Shown here: in pieces, positions 17,550-27,909 of the stretch | How the letters are laid out: each line of letters begins with the position of its first letter | How positions within the stretch are numbered: the stretch's first letter is position 1 | Assembly (NCBI GenBank): GCA_003278685.1 | Contig: QCDS01000006.1 | Coordinates: forward strand, 1-53,104 | DNA length: 53,104 nt | Direction of reading: 5' to 3' | From: Prochlorococcus sp. AG-355-K03 | GTDB lineage: Bacteria > Cyanobacteriota > Cyanobacteriia > PCC-6307 > Cyanobiaceae | The notes under the pieces: generated by a model | The model's database searches: none | The model's input: only the letters and a program-made list of their open reading frames with translations | Told to the model about the DNA's origin: nothing | Translations under genes and position numbers: made by a program

Positions 17550-17777
17550 CTACCAAACATTACATATTTTTCTAGAGTTATAAGTCTTACATATATTTTC
17601 CAATTCTTTTGGAGATTCTGGGAATATTAAAATTGTCGAAAATGAAATAAGAAAAACAAATAACTTTTGATAGAATTTAAAATTAACTAAACTTACTTTT
17701 TTCTCTACAAGAAGAGGGTAGCTTTTGCTAATACAGAAAGTTTTTGATTTTAAATCGGGCTCAAGAGCTGTCTTCAT
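17550..17777 (-). CDS. Small membrane or secreted protein, 75 aa, unknown function
   Basis: It starts at ATG with about 35 polar residues, followed by one hydrophobic segment (KLFVFLISFSTILIF, about 39-53). A short C-terminal part with two cysteines (ENICKTYNSRKICNVW) would lie outside the membrane. An alternative start inside the frame would make the hydrophobic stretch a plain signal peptide. Small size and lack of a recognised family keep confidence moderate. It is divergent from the SDR gene with a 35-bp gap. Confidence 0.5.
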   Translation of the reverse strand: MKTALEPDLKSKTFCISKSYPLLVEKKVSLVNFKFYQKLFVFLISFSTILIFPESPKELENICKTYNSRKICNVW

Positions 17778-17812
17778 TACTAATTAATACATATGTACTA
17801 CTTTAACCCAAT

Positions 17813-18703
17813 ATGAATAAACCTGCAAGTTTACTTGGAAGTAAAAATAAATTTTTAATCTTGGGATGTGGTTTCAGCGGTAGTTTTTTTGCAAAAACTA
17901 TTAGAAAATTGGGTTGCACTGTTTTAACAAGCTCAAGATCTGCAAGAAAAGATCCAAATAGTTTTACTTTCAACAGTGAAAACGGTGTGTTTCCTAATGA
18001 GGAAATTTTTGATGGAGTCACGCATATTCTTAGTTGCATACCTCCTGACAAAAATGGTAATGATCCAGTATTAGAAAGCTTTCAAAGTAAACTACAAGAT
18101 TTACCCCTTAAATGGGTTGGATATTTGTCTACCACAGGAATATATGGAAACACCGAAGGTGGTTGGGTTTCTGAGTTAGATCAGCCTAATCCTTTTCAAA
18201 AAAGAAGCCTTAATAGATTAAATTGTGAAAAAAAATGGATTGAATCTAGTTTGCCCGTGCAAATTTTTAGATTGCCTGGGATCTATGGACCTGGAAGATC
18301 CACGTTTGAAGCAATCAAAAATCAAAAAATTCGTGTTATTTTAAAAAATGCTCAAGTATTTTCAAGGGTTCATGTTGCTGATATTACACATGCGATTATT
18401 TTTTTATTACAAAATAAGGATAATTTAAAGTTTCACCAAATCATTAATATTGCAGATGATGAACCCTGTTCTCAGATAGAAGTTATTCAATATTGCTACG
18501 ATTTTCTTGGTTTAAAGATGCCAAAGCCAATATTATTTGAGGATGTAAAGGATGAATTATCACCTATCGCTCAATCTTTTTGGATGGAAAATAGAAGAGT
18601 TTCTAACAAACTTTTATGCGAAACACTTGGATATAAACTAATTTATAAAAACTATAAATTAGGGTTAAAAAATTGCTATCTGAATAGTCAAAAAATATAT
18701 TAA
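17813..18703 (+). CDS. NAD-dependent epimerase/dehydratase-like SDR protein (YeeZ-like)
   Basis: 296 aa. The N-terminal Rossmann motif GCGFSGSFFAKTI (about 18-30) binds the dinucleotide, and the strand LSCIPPD follows. YLSTTGIYGNTEGGWVSE includes the YG pair typical of extended SDR and YeeZ-like proteins, and RLPGIYGPGRS (about 160) is another family mark. The canonical catalytic YxxxK is not obvious, so it may be an atypical member. Substrate unknown; nucleotide-sugar or repair functions are only guesses. pdxA follows after 8 bp on the same strand. Confidence 0.8.
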   Translation: MNKPASLLGSKNKFLILGCGFSGSFFAKTIRKLGCTVLTSSRSARKDPNSFTFNSENGVFPNEEIFDGVTHILSCIPPDKNGNDPVLESFQSKLQDLPLKWVGYLSTTGIYGNTEGGWVSELDQPNPFQKRSLNRLNCEKKWIESSLPVQIFRLPGIYGPGRSTFEAIKNQKIRVILKNAQVFSRVHVADITHAIIFLLQNKDNLKFHQIINIADDEPCSQIEVIQYCYDFLGLKMPKPILFEDVKDELSPIAQSFWMENRRVSNKLLCETLGYKLIYKNYKLGLKNCYLNSQKIY

Positions 18704-18711
18704 AACTTTTT

Positions 18712-19746
18712 ATGAATTTTCAAAATACAAATAAAATATTGAATATAGTATTAAGCGTCGGGGATGAGTCAGGTATTGGACCTGAAATAATCTTAAAAGC
18801 ACTTTGTTCTAATCAGATACCAAAAAATATTGACTTTATATTAGTTGGATCAAAAAAAAATCTACAAAATACATATGAATACCTTAGATCATTAGGATTG
18901 GAAAACCTTGCAAATCCTAAAAATTTCAAGATACATGATCTCGAAATTTCTTCATCAGGTAATGACCCTAAATCAAGTTATGGCAATTCAAGTTTCCAAT
19001 ATTTAACAAAAGCAATAGAAATTGTAAAACAATCTCCCAATTCAGCACTTGTCACTGGACCAATTTGCAAAAAATCATGGTCTCAAGCAGGTCATTACTT
19101 CTCTGGTCAAACTGAAGTACTAGCAAAATCATGTGGAGTAAAAAACGTTGGCATGTTATTCACAGCTAAATCACCAATTACAGGTTGGAGATTTAATACT
19201 TTATTAGCTACAACCCACATAGCCCTCTCTGAGGTTCCCAAGAAATTAACTGCAGAATTAATCCACTCTAAATTGGATCTTTTCAAAGATTTTTGTGATA
19301 CCTATACTGATAAACCTATTTTAAAAGTAGCAGGATTAAACCCTCACGCCGGAGAAGAGGGCATTTTAGGTCATGAAGAGAAAGATTGGCTTAATGATGC
19401 ATTAATTACTTGGAATGAAAAGAATAGAGGTATTGAATTATCAGGCCCTTTATCACCAGATAGTTGCTGGAATTCTTCTGTAAAAGCATGGAATGACAAA
19501 AATGCTGAAAAGCATGATGGCATTCTTGCTATGTATCATGATCAAGGTTTAATCCCAATGAAAGTGATAGCTCTTAATTACTCAGTCAATACCACAATCG
19601 GTTTACCTTTTATAAGAACATCTCCTGATCATGGAACGGGATTTGATATTGCTGGCAAAGGAATTGCTCAATGTCAAAGCATGATTGAGGCTATCAAGGC
19701 TGCCGTAGAAATGACTAACAATTCAAGACTGCTTAACACGCATTAA
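18712..19746 (+). CDS. pdxA: 4-hydroxythreonine-4-phosphate dehydrogenase
   Basis: NAD-dependent oxidation of 4-phosphohydroxy-L-threonine in the DXP-dependent pyridoxal phosphate pathway. The 344-aa protein carries the family segments [24 protein letters not shown], the substrate-binding [24 protein letters not shown] and the metal-binding [11 protein letters not shown], with the final [16 protein letters not shown]. Length is normal. The last 24 bp overlap the end of the convergent accB gene, so the two C-termini are encoded on opposite strands of the same DNA. Confidence 0.95.
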   Translation: MNFQNTNKILNIVLSVGDESGIGPEIILKALCSNQIPKNIDFILVGSKKNLQNTYEYLRSLGLENLANPKNFKIHDLEISSSGNDPKSSYGNSSFQYLTKAIEIVKQSPNSALVTGPICKKSWSQAGHYFSGQTEVLAKSCGVKNVGMLFTAKSPITGWRFNTLLATTHIALSEVPKKLTAELIHSKLDLFKDFCDTYTDKPILKVAGLNPHAGEEGILGHEEKDWLNDALITWNEKNRGIELSGPLSPDSCWNSSVKAWNDKNAEKHDGILAMYHDQGLIPMKVIALNYSVNTTIGLPFIRTSPDHGTGFDIAGKGIAQCQSMIEAIKAAVEMTNNSRLLNTH

Positions 19747-20223
19747 AACTTGACCAAATTCAACTGGAGTTCCATTTTCAACGAGAATCTCTACTATTTC
19801 AGCATTAAATTCAGATTCAATTTCATTCATTAACTTCATTGCTTCCAAAATACAAATGGTTTGACCAACCTTAACGTTATTCCCTACTTCGACGAATGGC
19901 TCCTCATCAGGCGCTGCAGCCCTATAAAATGTCCCAACCATAGGTGAAGTAATTTCAGTTAGATCAGAACGTCCTGGAGGCGCCACCTGAGTTGCTTCAG
20001 GCTCATTAACAACAGGAATATTATTATTAATAGTTTTTTGATTAGCAATTGTTTGCTTATCAAATGAAGTATTAGAAACTAAATTATCAATAACTTGGTT
20101 CTGACCAAATACATTCCTTTTTATTTCGAGTTTAAAATCTTCTCCCTCTAGCGAGAACTCTTGTATATCACTTGTAGAGATTTTCTCTATTAAGCGATTT
20201 AAGTCATCATGATCTAATTTCAT
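19723..20223 (-). CDS. accB: Biotin carboxyl carrier protein of acetyl-CoA carboxylase
   Basis: 166 aa. The C-terminal biotinyl domain (about 88-166) has the attachment motif [12 protein letters not shown], with biotinyl lysine K130. A flexible Asn/Pro-rich linker precedes it ([19 protein letters not shown]), and an N-terminal helix ([11 protein letters not shown]) is typical of AccB. It carries CO2 between biotin carboxylase and carboxyltransferase in the first step of fatty acid synthesis. Located 5 bp downstream of efp on the same strand; the accB-efp pairing is common in bacteria. Its end overlaps pdxA. Confidence 0.95.
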   Translation of the reverse strand: MKLDHDDLNRLIEKISTSDIQEFSLEGEDFKLEIKRNVFGQNQVIDNLVSNTSFDKQTIANQKTINNNIPVVNEPEATQVAPPGRSDLTEITSPMVGTFYRAAAPDEEPFVEVGNNVKVGQTICILEAMKLMNEIESEFNAEIVEILVENGTPVEFGQVLMRVKQS

Positions 20224-20228
20224 AACAA

Positions 20229-20789
20229 TTAATTTTCACGTCCAAGATAACTGTCATTACGAGTATCGACTTTAATCATTTCTCCTACAGAAATAAATAA
20301 AGGAACCATAACTTGAGCACCTGTTTCTAGAATAGCGGGTTTCGTGCCCCCACTAGCAGTATCACCTTTGACTCCAGGATCGGTCTCTGTAACTTTCAAA
20401 GTAATAGATATTGGAAGTTCTACTTCTAAAACTTTACCATTATGAAAAATTACATTAACCTCCATGCCCTCTTTCAAATACTTTGCGCCTTTGCCTATTT
20501 GTTCAGAGGTTAGTCTTGTCTCTTCAAAACTTGTCATATCCATAAAAACATAATCACCAGACTCCACATAAGTATGCTGCAGGTTAGACTTCTCAAGGAT
20601 AGCCTGTTGTACTGATTCTCCGGCTCGAAAAGTTTTTTCAACAACGTTGCCGCTTTGAACTGATTTTAATTTTGTTCGCACGAAAGCAGAACCCTTACCA
20701 GGCTTGACATGTAGAAATTCTACAACACGCCAAACTTGTCCATCCAATTCGATGGTGGTACCTGTGCGAAAATCGTTACTGGAAATCAT
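20229..20789 (-). CDS. efp: Translation elongation factor P
   Basis: 186 aa, three beta-barrel domains. It relieves ribosome stalling at polyproline stretches. The domain I loop [14 protein letters not shown] carries the tip lysine K32, equivalent to E. coli K34. The C-terminal signature region is [14 protein letters not shown]. No modification enzyme of the EpmA, EarP or YmfI type is in this window. The ATG start is followed by SSNDFRTG, as usual for EF-P. It is divergent from the cyclophilin gene across only 43 bp and is probably cotranscribed with accB. Confidence 0.97.
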   Translation of the reverse strand: MISSNDFRTGTTIELDGQVWRVVEFLHVKPGKGSAFVRTKLKSVQSGNVVEKTFRAGESVQQAILEKSNLQHTYVESGDYVFMDMTSFEETRLTSEQIGKGAKYLKEGMEVNVIFHNGKVLEVELPISITLKVTETDPGVKGDTASGGTKPAILETGAQVMVPLFISVGEMIKVDTRNDSYLGREN

Positions 20790-20832
20790 TCCTGTATTAC
20801 ATCCCCAAGGATCATAAACCTACAAGAGTGCT

Positions 20833-21924
20833 ATGCAAAAATTCTTATCAAATCAGAACAAACTTTTCTTAATTCTTTCGATTGTAATTTTACATGTTTT
20901 TCTCTTAAAACCGATTCAAGTACTAGCTGATTTACCTACTGGAAATGCAGTAAAAGATCCTAGTGCGATCCTCAGAAACGCACTCCCTATCAGGCAAGTT
21001 GAATTGCAAGAACTTCAACACAAATTAGAAGAAACTAGTGACCTTGTAAGAGGAGGAAGATGGCCCGCCCTTACAAAAACTGTTACAAAATGTCAATCTT
21101 TACTAAAAAAATACCAGAATAAAATTATTAAAGAATTACCAAACGATAAAAAGAAAATTGCTGAAAAAACATTTTTAGAGCTCAAAGAAAATTTTGATAA
21201 TCTTCAAGATTACTCTAAATTAAAAGATAAATACTCGTTTATAGCTACCCGAAGAGATGCTTTAGATAAAATAGGTGGATTAGAAGAATATTTTCTACCA
21301 AATGAATTTCCATACTCTATCCCCCGGGAATTTGATAATTTACCAAGATTACTGGGCAGAGCAAAAGTCGATATAAAAACTTCCAAAGGAGATATGCAAG
21401 CTATTGTGGATGGATTTAACGCTCCACTGACAGCAGGAGCATTTATAGATTTATCTTCAAAAAACTTCTACAAAGATTTACCTATCAATAGAGCAGAAGA
21501 ATTTTTTGTACTCCAAACAGGTGATCCGATTGGAGAAGATATTGGTTACATAGATCCTGAAACAAACGAAGAACGTCACGTCCCCTTAGAAATAAGAATT
21601 CCTGATGAAAAAGATACTTTTTATAATCAAACTTTTGAAGATTTAGGTCTTTACACAGAAACGCCAACATTACCTTTTGCAACACTTGGAACTCTAGGAT
21701 GGTCCCATTCAAATACCGCAGTTGATGATGGATCATCGCAATTCTTCTTCTTTTTATATGAAGCAGAATTAAATCCAGCAGGTCGCAATCTAATTGATGG
21801 GAGGAATGCTGCCTTTGGTTACGTTGTAGATGGATTTGATGTATTAGAAGAGCTTACTAAAGATGACACAATAATTTCAATTGATGTTTTAGAAGGTATT
21901 GAAAACCTCAAATTAAATGCATAA
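20833..21924 (+). CDS. Cyclophilin-type peptidyl-prolyl isomerase, CYP38/TLP40-like, exported
   Basis: 363 aa. It begins with a signal sequence (about 10-32, LFLILSIVILHVFLLK, with a likely cleavage after VLA), followed by a helical N-terminal domain (NALPIRQVELQELQHKLEETSD) characteristic of thylakoid-lumen CYP38/TLP40 proteins. The C-terminal cyclophilin domain (about 175-360) includes KVDIKTSKGDMQ, FFVLQTGDPIG, TLGWSHSN and DGSSQFFFFLYEAEL. CYP38 of plants assists photosystem II assembly and repair. Several catalytic residues of true cyclophilins appear altered, as in CYP38, so isomerase activity is uncertain. Its last 8 bp overlap thiL, implying translational coupling. Confidence 0.88.
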   Translation: MQKFLSNQNKLFLILSIVILHVFLLKPIQVLADLPTGNAVKDPSAILRNALPIRQVELQELQHKLEETSDLVRGGRWPALTKTVTKCQSLLKKYQNKIIKELPNDKKKIAEKTFLELKENFDNLQDYSKLKDKYSFIATRRDALDKIGGLEEYFLPNEFPYSIPREFDNLPRLLGRAKVDIKTSKGDMQAIVDGFNAPLTAGAFIDLSSKNFYKDLPINRAEEFFVLQTGDPIGEDIGYIDPETNEERHVPLEIRIPDEKDTFYNQTFEDLGLYTETPTLPFATLGTLGWSHSNTAVDDGSSQFFFFLYEAELNPAGRNLIDGRNAAFGYVVDGFDVLEELTKDDTIISIDVLEGIENLKLNA

Positions 21925-22903
21925 AGAAATATTAGAAGATATCGGAGAAAAAGAATTAATAAATAGGCTAGGAAAATTTATGCCTAAAAATCAAATTTCA
22001 GATGATTGCGCTTTAATAAAAACTAAAAATGAAAATTTACTTGTTAATACTGATTCTTTGGTAGAGAATGTTCATTTTAATGACATTACTATTTGTCCTG
22101 AAGACCTTGGGTGGAAAGCAGTTATAAGCAACATCTCTGACTTATTATCTAGTGGAAGTAAGAAAACTATAGGTATTACAATAAGCCTAGTTCTACCTGC
22201 TAGAACTGAGTGGATTTGGGTTGAAAAACTATACAAAGGAATAAATAAAGCATTGAAAGAATATGGCGGGAAGATTCTAGGGGGAGATTGCTCAAAGGGA
22301 AATGAAAAAATCATTTCAATTTCGGCTTTTGGAATTCAAGGTGAACTTGAATTACGGAGAAACGCATGTAACCCAGGAGATTTAATCTTAACTACAGGAA
22401 TTCATGGTCTTAGCAAACTGGGATTTTTGATACAAAATAAAATCAAATTCAATAATGAATTTTCACTTAATGAAAGATTAATCATTAAATCCATTGAACA
22501 TTTTTGTCGCCCTAAAGTTTACCCCAATTTCCTAAATAATCTCCTCAAAACTCGTTCCAATAAAAAAATAAGAAGAATAGGATGCACCGATAGTAGTGAT
22601 GGTCTATTTCAAGCCTTACAAGATTTAGCAATAGCTAGCAACTGTAAAGCAATTATAAATTATGAAAAAATACCTAAAGATAAGGATTGGCCTAAAGGAG
22701 ATAAATGGGACGAATATTATTTTTTTGGAGGAGAAGACTATGAATTAGTTTTCTCATTGCCAAAAAAGTGGGCAAAGAATTTATCTACACTTGATAACAA
22801 TATTAAAGAAATTGGTTTTTTTACTGATGGTGAACCATCAATAGAATTTAAAGATAATCAAAAAAACAAATTATTTAATAACAAACCTTTCAAACATTTC
22901 TAG
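21917..22903 (+). CDS. thiL: Thiamine-monophosphate kinase
   Basis: Phosphorylates thiamine monophosphate to thiamine diphosphate. The 328-aa AIR-synthase-fold protein shows DDCALIKTKNENLLVNTDSLVENVHF near the N-terminus, WKAVISNISDLLSSGSKK, the nucleotide segment ILGGDCSKGNEKI, and DSSDGLFQALQDLA. Near the end comes FFGGEDYELVFSLP. All are ThiL hallmarks, with GGDCSKG in place of the more usual GGDTTRG. It overlaps the cyclophilin gene by 8 bp. Its TAG ends exactly where the stop of convergent gap2 begins. Confidence 0.94.
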   Translation: MHKEILEDIGEKELINRLGKFMPKNQISDDCALIKTKNENLLVNTDSLVENVHFNDITICPEDLGWKAVISNISDLLSSGSKKTIGITISLVLPARTEWIWVEKLYKGINKALKEYGGKILGGDCSKGNEKIISISAFGIQGELELRRNACNPGDLILTTGIHGLSKLGFLIQNKIKFNNEFSLNERLIIKSIEHFCRPKVYPNFLNNLLKTRSNKKIRRIGCTDSSDGLFQALQDLAIASNCKAIINYEKIPKDKDWPKGDKWDEYYFFGGEDYELVFSLPKKWAKNLSTLDNNIKEIGFFTDGEPSIEFKDNQKNKLFNNKPFKHF

Positions 22904-23926
22904 TTATTCCCAATTTTTAGCAACAATCTCAGCTAAATCTACAACTCTCTGACTATAACCCCACTCATTGTCATACCAGGCAAGAACCTTTACAAGGTTA
23001 TCTCCAATACACATAGTAAGATCACTATCTACAATTGATGACTCGTTAGTACCTGCATAATCGCTTGACACTAATGGTTCATCTCCATACTTAATAATGC
23101 CTTTCATTGAACTTAAAGATGCTTCCTTGAGAGCATTATTGACTTCTTCAGCTGTGACAGATTTAGAAGATTCAAAAACGAAGTCTACTGCTGAAACGTT
23201 AGGAGTTGGAACTCTCATTGCAATTCCTGTTAGTTTGCCTTTCATTTCTGGATATACCAGCGCTACTGCTTTTGCAGCACCTGTAGAAGTAGGAACGATG
23301 TTTGTAGCTGCGGCTCTAGCCCTTCTTAGATCTCTATGACTGTTATCTAAAATTCTTTGATCCCCTGTATAACTATGAATTGTAGTCATCAAACCTTTGT
23401 TAATCCCAAAAGTTTGGTCTAAAACTTTCACTACTGGAGCTAAACAGTTTGTTGTACAACTAGCATTACTCAAAATATCATAATCTTTATGTTTATATGT
23501 ATCAGCATTAACTCCAACTACATATGTGCCAACTCCATCGCCTTTACCAGGAGCGGTTAAGATAACTTTTTTTGCGCCTACATCTAAGTGCTTACTTGCA
23601 CCTACATCTGTATTAAACACTCCAGTAGATTCAATAACCAAATCTACACCCCAGTCTTTCCAAGGAAGATTCATTGGGTTTCTATCAGAGAAACACTTAA
23701 TTGTCTTGTTATTTATTACAAAAGTATCATCGGTATACTTAATATCAACACCATCAAGCTGGCCAAGGACTGAGTCATACTTTAATAGATGAGCATTAGT
23801 CTTAGGATCTGAAGTCACGTTAATTCCAACTACTTCAATATTGGTGTAAGCCCCTCTACTAAGCCAACAACGCATAAAGTTTCGACCAATTCTGCCAAAG
23901 CCGTTAATTGCAACACGCAAAGTCAT
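22904..23926 (-). CDS. gap2: Glyceraldehyde-3-phosphate dehydrogenase, Calvin-cycle type Gap2
   Basis: 340 aa. Reversible reduction of 1,3-bisphosphoglycerate; cyanobacterial Gap2 works in carbon fixation with NADPH or NADH. The Rossmann motif [14 protein letters not shown] opens the protein, the active-site nucleophile is C157 in [12 protein letters not shown], and [14 protein letters not shown] and [14 protein letters not shown] [11 protein letters not shown] complete the signature. The dinucleotide-discriminating segment after strand beta-2 reads GINVTSD, where most NAD-using enzymes and Synechocystis Gap2 (from memory) have Asp in place of V37. The 193-bp gap upstream should contain the promoters for gap2 and the divergent murC. 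Confidence 0.96.
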   Translation of the reverse strand: MTLRVAINGFGRIGRNFMRCWLSRGAYTNIEVVGINVTSDPKTNAHLLKYDSVLGQLDGVDIKYTDDTFVINNKTIKCFSDRNPMNLPWKDWGVDLVIESTGVFNTDVGASKHLDVGAKKVILTAPGKGDGVGTYVVGVNADTYKHKDYDILSNASCTTNCLAPVVKVLDQTFGINKGLMTTIHSYTGDQRILDNSHRDLRRARAAATNIVPTSTGAAKAVALVYPEMKGKLTGIAMRVPTPNVSAVDFVFESSKSVTAEEVNNALKEASLSSMKGIIKYGDEPLVSSDYAGTNESSIVDSDLTMCIGDNLVKVLAWYDNEWGYSQRVVDLAEIVAKNWE

Positions 23927-24119
23927 AACTAATAATTTCTAAATGTTTAACCTAAGTTGCTGATCATACTGAATTTTGTGCAATAACGTAAGGTTTTTTT
24001 AATTTATTAAGCAAATAAGTCTAGTTTTGTATTAATTCCCAAAAAAAAAACATTTTTTTTTAAGAAAAAATAGCAAAATTTAACCTAGAAGGTATTTTGA
24101 TTTAAGTAAAAGATAAACA

Positions 24120-25541
24120 TTGGATAAAGAATTACTATTGAAAAGTCATTTTCATTTTATTGGAATTGGAGGAATTGGGATGTCAGCATTAGCAATGGGT
24201 TTACTTAAAAGAGGTTGCTCAGTTTCAGGATCTGATTTAGTTAAAAACGATGAAACTAATAAATTAGAGAAATTAGGTGCAGTAATCTTTACTTCTCAAG
24301 TTCGACAAAATATTGAATTTGTTATTTCAAAATTTACCAACAAATTGATTAATTTTGTTGTAAGCTCCGCGATCAAGCCAGAAAATGAAGAATTTTCGTA
24401 CTGCAGAGAAAAAAATTTATTAATAAAACATCGTTCAGAGATACTTGCAATGCTAATGAGCAATTACACTGTATTGGCGGTAGCAGGAAGCCACGGAAAA
24501 ACATCAACCAGTACATTTCTTTCTACAATACTTGAGTTATGTACACATAATTCTTCTTCAATAACAGGAGGAATAATTCCTATCTACAACTCTAATTGTC
24601 ATTTAGAAAATACAAAATACTTAGTAGCTGAAGTTGATGAATCTGATGGAACAATAAGCAAATATAAATCTGATATTGGAATAATCAATAACATTGATTT
24701 TGATCATTGCGATTATTTTTCAAATTTAAGTGATGTCATATCTTCTTTTAAAAGTTTCGCTGTAAACTCGAAAAAATTATTACTTAATTTTGATTGTGAA
24801 ACCTCAAGAAATAATTTTTATTCTAATTATCAGTGGTCAAACACTACGGCTACAAACGTAGCTTATGCAATAATCCCGACTGAAATTAATTCTAAGTATA
24901 CAATTGGAAAATATTATGAAAATGGAAATTTTATTAGTATTTTAAATATTCCAATTCCAGGATTACACAATCTATCTAATATCACTGCAGCAATAGCAGC
25001 TTCAAGAACTATAGGAGTAGATTTTATAGAAATCAAGAAAAATATAAAATATCTGAAACTGCCAAAAAAAAGATTTGAGTTCAGAGGCCAAATAGATGAA
25101 AGAAGTTTATATGATGATTATGCACATCACCCAAACGAAATAAAAGAAACAATTAAATTAGGAAGATTATTGATAAAGCAAAAATATAATACTGAAGGTC
25201 AAAAAAGTAGGCTAATAGCAATATTTCAACCTCATAGATACTCTCGAGTCAAGCAATTTACTAAAGAATTCGCTGAAGAGCTATCAAAAGCAGATGTTAT
25301 TTATGTAACGAGTATTTATGGAGCAGGAGAAGGAAATAAAGATAAAATTTCTTCGAAAATTATCACTGATCTGATTTATAAAAAAAATAAAAATGTTAGT
25401 TACATAAACAATTATTATGAAGTTAAAAAGAATTTTTACGAATTAACACAAAAAGGGGATTTGATTTTGAATATGGGAGCTGGTGATTGTCATAATTTTT
25501 GGTCAATTTTAAATGAAAAAATAATTAAAATAAATCACTAA
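24120..25541 (+). CDS. murC: UDP-N-acetylmuramate--L-alanine ligase
   Basis: Adds L-alanine to UDP-MurNAc in the cytoplasmic phase of peptidoglycan synthesis. The 473-aa Mur ligase has the N-terminal FIGIGGIGMSALA, the ATP loop GSHGKTST (123-130), LVAEVDESDGT and NNIDFDHCDYF in the central domain, and DDYAHHPNEIKET and FQPHRYSR in the C-terminal domain. The start is TTG at 24120, chosen because only a few residues precede FHFIGIGG, as in homologues, and no ATG lies nearby. murB begins 3 bp after the stop, so the pair forms an operon. Confidence 0.96.
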   Translation: MDKELLLKSHFHFIGIGGIGMSALAMGLLKRGCSVSGSDLVKNDETNKLEKLGAVIFTSQVRQNIEFVISKFTNKLINFVVSSAIKPENEEFSYCREKNLLIKHRSEILAMLMSNYTVLAVAGSHGKTSTSTFLSTILELCTHNSSSITGGIIPIYNSNCHLENTKYLVAEVDESDGTISKYKSDIGIINNIDFDHCDYFSNLSDVISSFKSFAVNSKKLLLNFDCETSRNNFYSNYQWSNTTATNVAYAIIPTEINSKYTIGKYYENGNFISILNIPIPGLHNLSNITAAIAASRTIGVDFIEIKKNIKYLKLPKKRFEFRGQIDERSLYDDYAHHPNEIKETIKLGRLLIKQKYNTEGQKSRLIAIFQPHRYSRVKQFTKEFAEELSKADVIYVTSIYGAGEGNKDKISSKIITDLIYKKNKNVSYINNYYEVKKNFYELTQKGDLILNMGAGDCHNFWSILNEKIIKINH

Positions 25542-25544
25542 TTA

Positions 25545-26438
25545 ATGAATAAAAAAAATTTTTCTGAAAACTGTAATTTAAGTAATTATACAACTATAAA
25601 AGTGGGAGGAGTAGCTGAATATTTTGCTGAGCCAAGGAGCATTGAAGAATTTTCATATCTAATAGAGTGGGCTAATTTAAACAAACAAAGATGTCAAATA
25701 ATTGGCGCAGGTTCGAATCTTTTAATAAATAATATTTTCATAAAAGGCTTAGTTGTATGTACCAAAAAATTGAAATCATTAAAGATAGAGCCAAATCTAG
25801 GAATTGTTGAAGCGGAAGCGGGTGTGATGCTCCCAACATTATCTAATTCTCTTGCTAAAAATGGATTACAAGGAGGAGAATGGGCTGTCGGAATTCCTGG
25901 AACATTAGGAGGAGCAATTTATATGAATGCTGGCACAGGTAATTTATCTTTAGCAAAAAATCTTATTTCCGTAAAAGTTATAAACAATAAAACTCATGAA
26001 ATACTTGAAATTGAAAAAAAAGATATCAATTTTGAGTATAGATTTAGCTCTTTTCAAAAAAATGATTTGTCAATTATTAGTGCAAAACTACATTTTGAGC
26101 CTAATGGAAATCTGGAACAATTAATTCAAAAAACAAAAAATAACCTCAAATTAAAAACAGAAACGCAACCATATCATCAACCAAGTTTTGGTAGTGTTTT
26201 TAAAAATCCTGAAAATTATTTTGCAGCAAAATTAATTGATGAAATGGGTTTAAAAGGATTTAAAATTGGCGATGCTCAAATTTCTACAATACATTCAAAT
26301 TTTATAATCAACACTTCTTCAGCAAGTTCAAAAGATATTTATGAATTAATAACAGTAATTCAACAAAAAGTACTACAAAAAAAAGGAATTTTTTTGCAAC
26401 CAGAAGTAAGAATGATTGGTTTTGACTATCCTAACTAA
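25545..26438 (+). CDS. murB: UDP-N-acetylenolpyruvoylglucosamine reductase
   Basis: FAD-dependent reductase making UDP-MurNAc, the substrate of the neighbouring MurC. The 297-aa protein has [14 protein letters not shown] at the N-terminus, the FAD pyrophosphate loop [10 protein letters not shown], then [22 protein letters not shown] and [26 protein letters not shown] in pieces, and the catalytic glutamate near the end in [10 protein letters not shown]. The shorter architecture is that of type II MurB. It lies 3 bp after murC and 17 bp before ybaB on the same strand. Confidence 0.96.
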   Translation: MNKKNFSENCNLSNYTTIKVGGVAEYFAEPRSIEEFSYLIEWANLNKQRCQIIGAGSNLLINNIFIKGLVVCTKKLKSLKIEPNLGIVEAEAGVMLPTLSNSLAKNGLQGGEWAVGIPGTLGGAIYMNAGTGNLSLAKNLISVKVINNKTHEILEIEKKDINFEYRFSSFQKNDLSIISAKLHFEPNGNLEQLIQKTKNNLKLKTETQPYHQPSFGSVFKNPENYFAAKLIDEMGLKGFKIGDAQISTIHSNFIINTSSASSKDIYELITVIQQKVLQKKGIFLQPEVRMIGFDYPN

Positions 26439-26455
26439 AGAAACTTTTTTACAAA

Positions 26456-26806
26456 ATGGCGGGTTTTGGACTTCCTAACTTTGGACAACTTACAGAAGCT
26501 TTTAAAAAAGCTAAACAAATTCAGCAAGATGCTCAAAAATTACAAGATGAACTTGAAAATATGGAGATTGAAGGAAAAAGTGATGATGAAATGATAAAAG
26601 TCTGGATAAGTGGAAACCAACTTCCTTTAAAGGTAGAAGTACAAGAGAATATTTTTAATGTAGATAAAGAAAAAATAGAACAAAATATCCTACAAGCTAT
26701 TCAAAAAGCTCATGAATTATCAACTACAACTATGAAAGAAAGGATGAATGATTTGACTGGCGGATTAAACCTTAATCTTCCTGGTTTTGATAATAGTGAC
26801 TCTTAG
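26456..26806 (+). CDS. ybaB: YbaB/EbfC nucleoid-associated protein
   Basis: A 116-aa DNA-binding dimer. The N-terminal coiled coil (about 12-40, [21 protein letters not shown]) and a beta-sheet core ([21 protein letters not shown]) are typical, with a Gly/Asn/Leu-rich tail ending [10 protein letters not shown]. YbaB binds DNA broadly and influences nucleoid structure and expression. Last gene of a murC-murB-ybaB run. Its final 35 bp overlap the end of convergent rsgA, so the acidic tail is encoded opposite the RsgA C-terminus. Confidence 0.92.
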   Translation: MAGFGLPNFGQLTEAFKKAKQIQQDAQKLQDELENMEIEGKSDDEMIKVWISGNQLPLKVEVQENIFNVDKEKIEQNILQAIQKAHELSTTTMKERMNDLTGGLNLNLPGFDNSDS

Positions 26807-27689
26807 AAGACTCAATCATTTCTTTATAAAAAGAATATCTTTCGAAGGATTTATCTAAATTACAACCCTCATCGTTTAAATGTAAGCAGTTTCTATATTT
26901 ACACTTAATTTCTTTATCGATTACTTGTTTATATATTTCTGAATAAAGATTTGGTAACAACCTCATATCAACCTCTAGAGGTTGCATATTAAAACCAGGA
27001 GTATCCACAATGTAACTTTGATTTGAAATTGGAAATAACTCAACATTTCGAGTAGTATTTTTACCTCTTTTAATTTTATTAGAAACTGGAGCAGTACTAT
27101 TTTGAAGACCTGGGATTATCATATTAAGTAAGGTAGTTTTGCCAACACCTGATGGGCCCATAAAAATTGAACACTTTTTTTGTTTTAACTCAACTAATAA
27201 ATCATTAAAGTAATCAGATTTCTCTAAATTTAAAGTTATTGCTTGATAACCCCATTTCTCAAATTTATCAATTAAGGAGGCTCTTGTTGTATCCGAAATT
27301 AAATCACATTTTGTCAAAACTAATGAAACTTCAACACCCATAGATTCTGCTGATATCAAAAACCTATTAACTTGAGATAAATTCAAAGCTGGCTCTTCAA
27401 CGGAAAAAGTAATATATATGTTAGAAATATTTGCAACTGAGGGTCTAGCTAATAAATTTTTTCTTTTTTTTAGACTTGTTATTACTGCGCGTTTGCTTTT
27501 TAAATCAATATTTTCAATTAATACTTCGTCTCCAACATAAATTAATTGATTCTTAAAATTTATAGACTTCCTTACCTTACATAAAAATTTCTCACTAATT
27601 TTAGAGTTTTCTTGAATTTTTAAGTCAACTAAAAAAAAATCATTAAATTTTTTCGTAACTAAACCTAAATATTTATTATTAGTTTTCAT
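26772..27689 (-). CDS. rsgA: Ribosome small subunit-dependent GTPase A
   Basis: Circularly permuted GTPase that acts in late 30S subunit maturation. The 305-aa protein has an N-terminal OB domain, then G4-like LTKCDL (125-130) ahead of the P-loop [12 protein letters not shown] (178-189) and DTPGF after it, the order expected of the permuted fold. The C-terminal zinc finger holds C-x-x-x-x-C then HLNDEGC (in [14 protein letters not shown]). Its start overlaps the tusA-like stop region by 11 bp and its end overlaps ybaB. Confidence 0.95.
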   Translation of the reverse strand: MKTNNKYLGLVTKKFNDFFLVDLKIQENSKISEKFLCKVRKSINFKNQLIYVGDEVLIENIDLKSKRAVITSLKKRKNLLARPSVANISNIYITFSVEEPALNLSQVNRFLISAESMGVEVSLVLTKCDLISDTTRASLIDKFEKWGYQAITLNLEKSDYFNDLLVELKQKKCSIFMGPSGVGKTTLLNMIIPGLQNSTAPVSNKIKRGKNTTRNVELFPISNQSYIVDTPGFNMQPLEVDMRLLPNLYSEIYKQVIDKEIKCKYRNCLHLNDEGCNLDKSFERYSFYKEMIESSKSHYYQNQED

Positions 27690-27909
27690 TCAATATTTTT
27701 ATTTTTATAAATTTTTCACTTTCTTTAATTGGTTTAAACAAACATCCCATCTCTTTTAAGTTATTTAATACCATTTCTTCTGGTTCACCTCTATCTAGTT
27801 CAACTATAAGATTTTCATTTTTAGATAACTTTTCCAAAGCTAATTTGATTTTGACAACATTTAAAGGACATGGAACAGATTTAAGATCCAAATGCTTTAA
27901 AAAATTCAT
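27679..27909 (-). CDS. TusA/SirA-family sulfur carrier protein
   Basis: A 76-aa two-layer alpha/beta sulfur carrier. The hallmark CPLNVVKIKLALEKL sits at residues 14-28, with sulfur-accepting C14 followed by Pro. The rest (LIVELDRGEPEEMVLNNLKEMG) matches the family. Role in sulfur trafficking for tRNA thiolation or Fe-S/Mo cofactor pathways is likely but unspecified. Its ATG shares one base with the dnaJ stop codon, and its end overlaps the rsgA start by 11 bp, so the three are translationally linked. Confidence 0.88.
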   Translation of the reverse strand: MNFLKHLDLKSVPCPLNVVKIKLALEKLSKNENLIVELDRGEPEEMVLNNLKEMGCLFKPIKESEKFIKIKILNEN

